Assembly (NCBI GenBank): GCA_937966095.1
Contig: CALCKF010000054.1
Coordinates: 1 to 16,263 of the forward strand
Origin: an uncultured Eubacterium sp.
Lineage (GTDB): Bacteria > Bacillota > Clostridia > Peptostreptococcales > Anaerovoracaceae
Length of the DNA: 16,263 bases
Reading direction: 5' to 3'
The position numbers and the translations under genes are program-made. Every line of letters begins with the position of its first letter. The first letter of the stretch is position 1. Shown here one piece after another: positions 14,422-16,263 of the stretch. Below the pieces are notes generated by a model that worked only from the letters and a program-made list of their open reading frames with translations, searched no databases and had not been told where the DNA came from.

Positions 14422-14450
14422 AATATAACAAAAAAAGGCTGTTTATGCAA
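14422..14450 (-). promoter_or_regulatory. Promoter of tRNA-Ser
   Basis: On the minus strand, TTGCAT (14450-14445), a 17-base spacer and TATATT (14427-14422, 5/6). Transcription would start near 14415, about 37 bases before the mature tRNA 5' end. The thiamine operon promoter at 15971 has the same -35 hexamer. Confidence 0.55.
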
Positions 14451-14477
14451 GACATAATATTGCAGCGGAGGGAACTT

Positions 14478-14506
14478 TTGACCGGACCGATTATCATATG
14501 TATATT
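14478..14506 (+). promoter_or_regulatory. Sigma-70 promoter of the EamA-crcB operon
   Basis: TTGACC (14478-14483, 5/6), a 17-base spacer and TATATT (14501-14506, 5/6). Transcription would begin near 14513. A second, weaker pair, TTGATA (14505-14510) and TATGTT (14528-14533), overlaps it and could be an alternative. Confidence 0.6.
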
Positions 14507-14575
14507 GATAAAGAAGCGTCTTTATGATATGTTATCTGTTGTGATAAGAAGCATGGTGCTTGCGAGGTGAAATAT

Positions 14576-15520
14576 TTGAAGAAATATATGGTGATAATTC
14601 CCGTGATATCAGGAGCGATGTGGGGATCTGCAGGTATTTTCGTACGGGCTCTTTATGGATTTGGTTTCGATAACAATACAGTGATATTTTTTCGTATAAT
14701 AGTTGCTTCCGCCATACTTTCTGTCGGTATGCTGATTTTTGACAGAGAAGCATTCAGGATAAAGGCCGCAGATGTATGGCTGTTTATATTATGTGGAGCT
14801 GTCGGGATAATCGGTCTGAACCTGTGTTATAATGAAGCGATGACAAGACTGACATTGTCACTGGCTGCCGTACTGCTTAGCCTGACACCGGTATTTGTCA
14901 TGCTTCTGGCCTCTGTGGTGTTAAAGGAGAAGATAACAGCTAAAAAGCTGCTATGCACCATGTTTGCAGTCATTGGCTGTGCATTAGTCAGCAGAGTATT
15001 TGAAAGCGGAGAGGGCCCGGTACTATCTGTATCCGGTATCTTAGCGGGAATAGCTGCAGCTGTTTTTTACGCTCTTTATAGTGTTTTTTCAAAAATGACC
15101 ATGAAGAAAGGCTACAACGTTTTTACCATAACCTTTTACAGTATGCTGACCGGTGTGCTGGCACTTGCGCCTTTTGCAGACTGGATGATGATAGGGGATT
15201 TTATACTTGAGGCTCCTGCGGGAAACAGCTTGTTCATAGTGATCAATGCGTTGTGTACATCTGTGTTCCCTTATGTGCTGTATACATTATCATTGTCATA
15301 TGTGGATACAGGAAAGGTTTCGATCCTCGCATCAGGAAGCGAACCGGCAGCTGCTATGATATTCGGTATGATATTTTTCGCTGAAATGCCAACGGTGCTT
15401 TCTGTATGCGGGCTTGCGGTAACGATAGCAGCTCTTTGGCTCCTGTGCCGGCCGGATCGGAGTGATTCCGGAGATCTTTCGGGAAAAGGCGGGGGCAGAT
15501 ATTTACAAAAAGGAGAATAG
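14576..15520 (+). CDS. EamA-domain DMT-superfamily transporter
   Basis: A 314-residue inner-membrane protein of the drug/metabolite transporter superfamily, with about ten hydrophobic helices arranged as two EamA repeats (roughly residues 5-135 and 150-290). Family features are AMWGSAGIFVRALYGFG at the start, LTLSLAAVLLSLTPVFVMLL closing the first repeat, and the matching ASGSEPAAAMIFGMIFFAE in the second. Members export metabolites or drugs; this substrate is unknown. There is no ATG with a ribosome site: GAGGTGA (14564-14570) lies six bases before a TTG at 14576, so TTG is preferred, while a GTG at 14567 would sit inside that site. A Gly/Lys-rich tail ends the protein. It lies five bases before crcB, so both are in one transcript. 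Confidence 0.86.
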   Translation: MKKYMVIIPVISGAMWGSAGIFVRALYGFGFDNNTVIFFRIIVASAILSVGMLIFDREAFRIKAADVWLFILCGAVGIIGLNLCYNEAMTRLTLSLAAVLLSLTPVFVMLLASVVLKEKITAKKLLCTMFAVIGCALVSRVFESGEGPVLSVSGILAGIAAAVFYALYSVFSKMTMKKGYNVFTITFYSMLTGVLALAPFADWMMIGDFILEAPAGNSLFIVINALCTSVFPYVLYTLSLSYVDTGKVSILASGSEPAAAMIFGMIFFAEMPTVLSVCGLAVTIAALWLLCRPDRSDSGDLSGKGGGRYLQKGE

Positions 15521-15525
15521 TATAT

Positions 15526-15894
15526 ATGTGGATCAACATTCTTGCTGTAGGCACAGGAGGTTTCATAGGATCTGTGTTCCGTTATATGATAGGACTGGTT
15601 CCTTTTTTTAGCAGAGGTTCGATACCGTTTCATACTCTCATTGCCAATGTTCTCGGTGCATTGCTGATAGGTATCATAATGAGTTATTCAGACTCTTATG
15701 GGAAGCTTGACGAAACTGCGATGCTGTTTTTAAAAGTTGGGATATGCGGAGGATTCACGACTTTTTCGACGTTTTCTCTGGAAGCGCTCGGTTTTCTGGA
15801 AAGCGGAAAGCTGATGTTGTTTGCATCATATATAACAGCAAGCATACTTCTTTGCCTGGCAGGAGTGATTTTAGGGAAATGGCTGGTGAGCTGA
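15526..15894 (+). CDS. crcB: Fluoride channel CrcB/FluC
   Basis: A 122-residue membrane protein with four transmembrane helices that exports fluoride passively as a dual-topology dimer. The conserved motifs are all present: GGFIGSVFRYM near the N-terminus, HTLIANVLGALLIG with the key asparagine, and the GICGGFTTFSTFSLE signature containing the phenylalanine/threonine fluoride track. Length is normal. AGGAG at 15511-15515 precedes the ATG by ten bases and overlaps the end of the EamA gene. Many Firmicutes carry two crcB genes in tandem; only one is seen here. No fluoride riboswitch precedes the operon, so fluoride control is not evident. Confidence 0.94.
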   Translation: MWINILAVGTGGFIGSVFRYMIGLVPFFSRGSIPFHTLIANVLGALLIGIIMSYSDSYGKLDETAMLFLKVGICGGFTTFSTFSLEALGFLESGKLMLFASYITASILLCLAGVILGKWLVS

Positions 15895-15970
15895 AGTATA
15901 TCACCTCATTAGAATGTCTGGACAGTGTAATAAGAATGACTGACGCTATGATATGAAATGATGAAAATGC

Positions 15971-15999
15971 TTGCATTTTTATGGACACAGCGTTATAAT
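15971..15999 (+). promoter_or_regulatory. Sigma-70 promoter of the thiamine operon
   Basis: TTGCAT (15971-15976), a 17-base spacer and a perfect TATAAT (15994-15999). Transcription would start near 16006, just before the TPP aptamer. The preceding 15895-15970 contains no terminator that I can see, so read-through from crcB is possible. Confidence 0.72.
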
Positions 16000-16013
16000 A
16001 ATTTGGAAAACTA

Positions 16014-16106
16014 AACAGTAGGGGGAGCTTGTGTTACAGGCTGAGAGGAAGGTAGGACCTTCGACCCATTACCTGATTTGGATAATGCCAACGTAGGGAA
16101 GTGATA
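16014..16106 (+). promoter_or_regulatory. TPP riboswitch (thi box)
   Basis: The conserved thi-box core is present in order: GGGGGAGC (16021-16028), the hairpin arm AGCTTGT/ACAGGCT (16026-16032 with 16036-16042), CTGAGA (16041-16046), the optional stem GAAGGT/ACCTTC, GACCCATTACCTGATTTGG (16063-16081) and GATAATGCCAACGTAGGGAA. It binds thiamine pyrophosphate and lowers expression of the downstream thiamine genes. The closing P1 helix is not obvious from the flanks. The GGGAAG of the 3' core (16096-16101) is also complementary to CTTCCC in the downstream terminator, giving one possible switching contact. Confidence 0.95.
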
Positions 16107-16119
16107 CAATACAGTAGAC

Positions 16120-16207
16120 ATATCAAGTATAAAGTATTTGGGAAGCTGCCCTGAAAGCAGCTTCCCGTTTTGTTTATATCAAGTGTGGTATTATCAGGTA
16201 TATCAAG
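16120..16207 (+). repeat. Three copies of ATATCAAG in the thiS leader
   Basis: The octamer ATATCAAG occurs at 16120-16127, 16176-16183 and 16200-16207, flanking the terminator and ending close to the thiS ribosome site. It is not part of the aptamer. Function unknown; chance recurrence in AT-rich leader DNA is possible. Confidence 0.35.
16140..16173 (+). terminator. Riboswitch-controlled intrinsic terminator
   Basis: GGGAAGCTGC (16140-16149) and GCAGCTTCCC (16157-16166) form a perfect 10-bp stem with a 7-base loop, followed by GTTTTGTTT. Located between the TPP aptamer and thiS, it is the expected expression platform for transcription attenuation. Confidence 0.9.
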
Positions 16208-16224
16208 ACAGGGAGGCAGGATAT

Positions 16225-16263
16225 ATGGTAAGAATAAACGGGCAGGAAGTCATGGCCGAAGGT
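16225..16263 (+). CDS. thiS: ThiS sulfur-carrier protein, 5' fragment
   Basis: Only the first 13 codons are inside the window (MVRINGQEVMAEG), so this is a partial gene cut by the window edge. The pattern of a short beta-strand, an N-G turn and a second strand matches the N-terminus of ThiS, the ubiquitin-fold protein that carries sulfur as a C-terminal thiocarboxylate for thiazole synthesis. GGGAGG at 16211-16216 precedes the ATG by eight bases. The TPP riboswitch directly upstream is strong supporting context. With so few residues, the identity rests mainly on that context. Confidence 0.75.
   Translation, partial: MVRINGQEVMAEG

Overview
The window looks like a chromosomal segment of an AT-rich, anaerobe-type Gram-positive bacterium of the Clostridia (Eubacteriales). 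The signs are strong GGAGG ribosome sites, AT-rich intergenic DNA, a sigma-54 activator tied to amino-acid/peptide genes, clostridial surface proteins with a PxTGD-type sorting tail, and a thiS-first thiamine operon behind a TPP riboswitch. The family-level placement is inference; nothing here fixes the species.

Layout. Bases 1-1800 hold two housekeeping-type genes: an RluB/RsuA-type rRNA pseudouridine synthase and an HD-domain phosphohydrolase. Bases 1814-3772 are a free-standing surface-protein unit with a consensus sigma-70 promoter, a GLUG-like repeat protein and a strong terminator. Bases 3812-9876 form the most interesting block: a PepD-type M20 dipeptidase, an OFA-type MFS permease, a PAS/AAA+ sigma-54 activator with a Fis-like HTH, and an AbgB-like M20 amidohydrolase. 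Near-consensus -24/-12 promoters lie before the dipeptidase and before the permease, so the activator probably controls both. It reads as a self-regulated module for uptake and hydrolysis of a dipeptide or N-acylated amino acid; the substrate cannot be read from sequence.

Bases 9909-11288 carry, on the minus strand, a GPH-family (MelB-like) sugar:cation symporter with its own sigma-70 promoter. The 865-base gap that follows is not empty. It has a compact promoter/30-codon ORF/terminator unit and, further on, a promoter-hairpin-terminator arrangement that may be a small RNA. Then come a second, larger surface protein with beta-helix-type repeats and a VPETGD sorting signal (12154-14187), a bidirectional terminator and tRNA-Ser(GGA) on the minus strand.

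Bases 14478-15894 hold an EamA/DMT exporter and a CrcB/FluC fluoride channel in one operon. The window ends in a TPP riboswitch, an intrinsic terminator and the first 13 codons of thiS, the start of a thiamine-biosynthesis operon.

The main candidates for new biology are the sigma-54 module with its duplicated -12 elements, and the unannotated small genes at 11484-12000.
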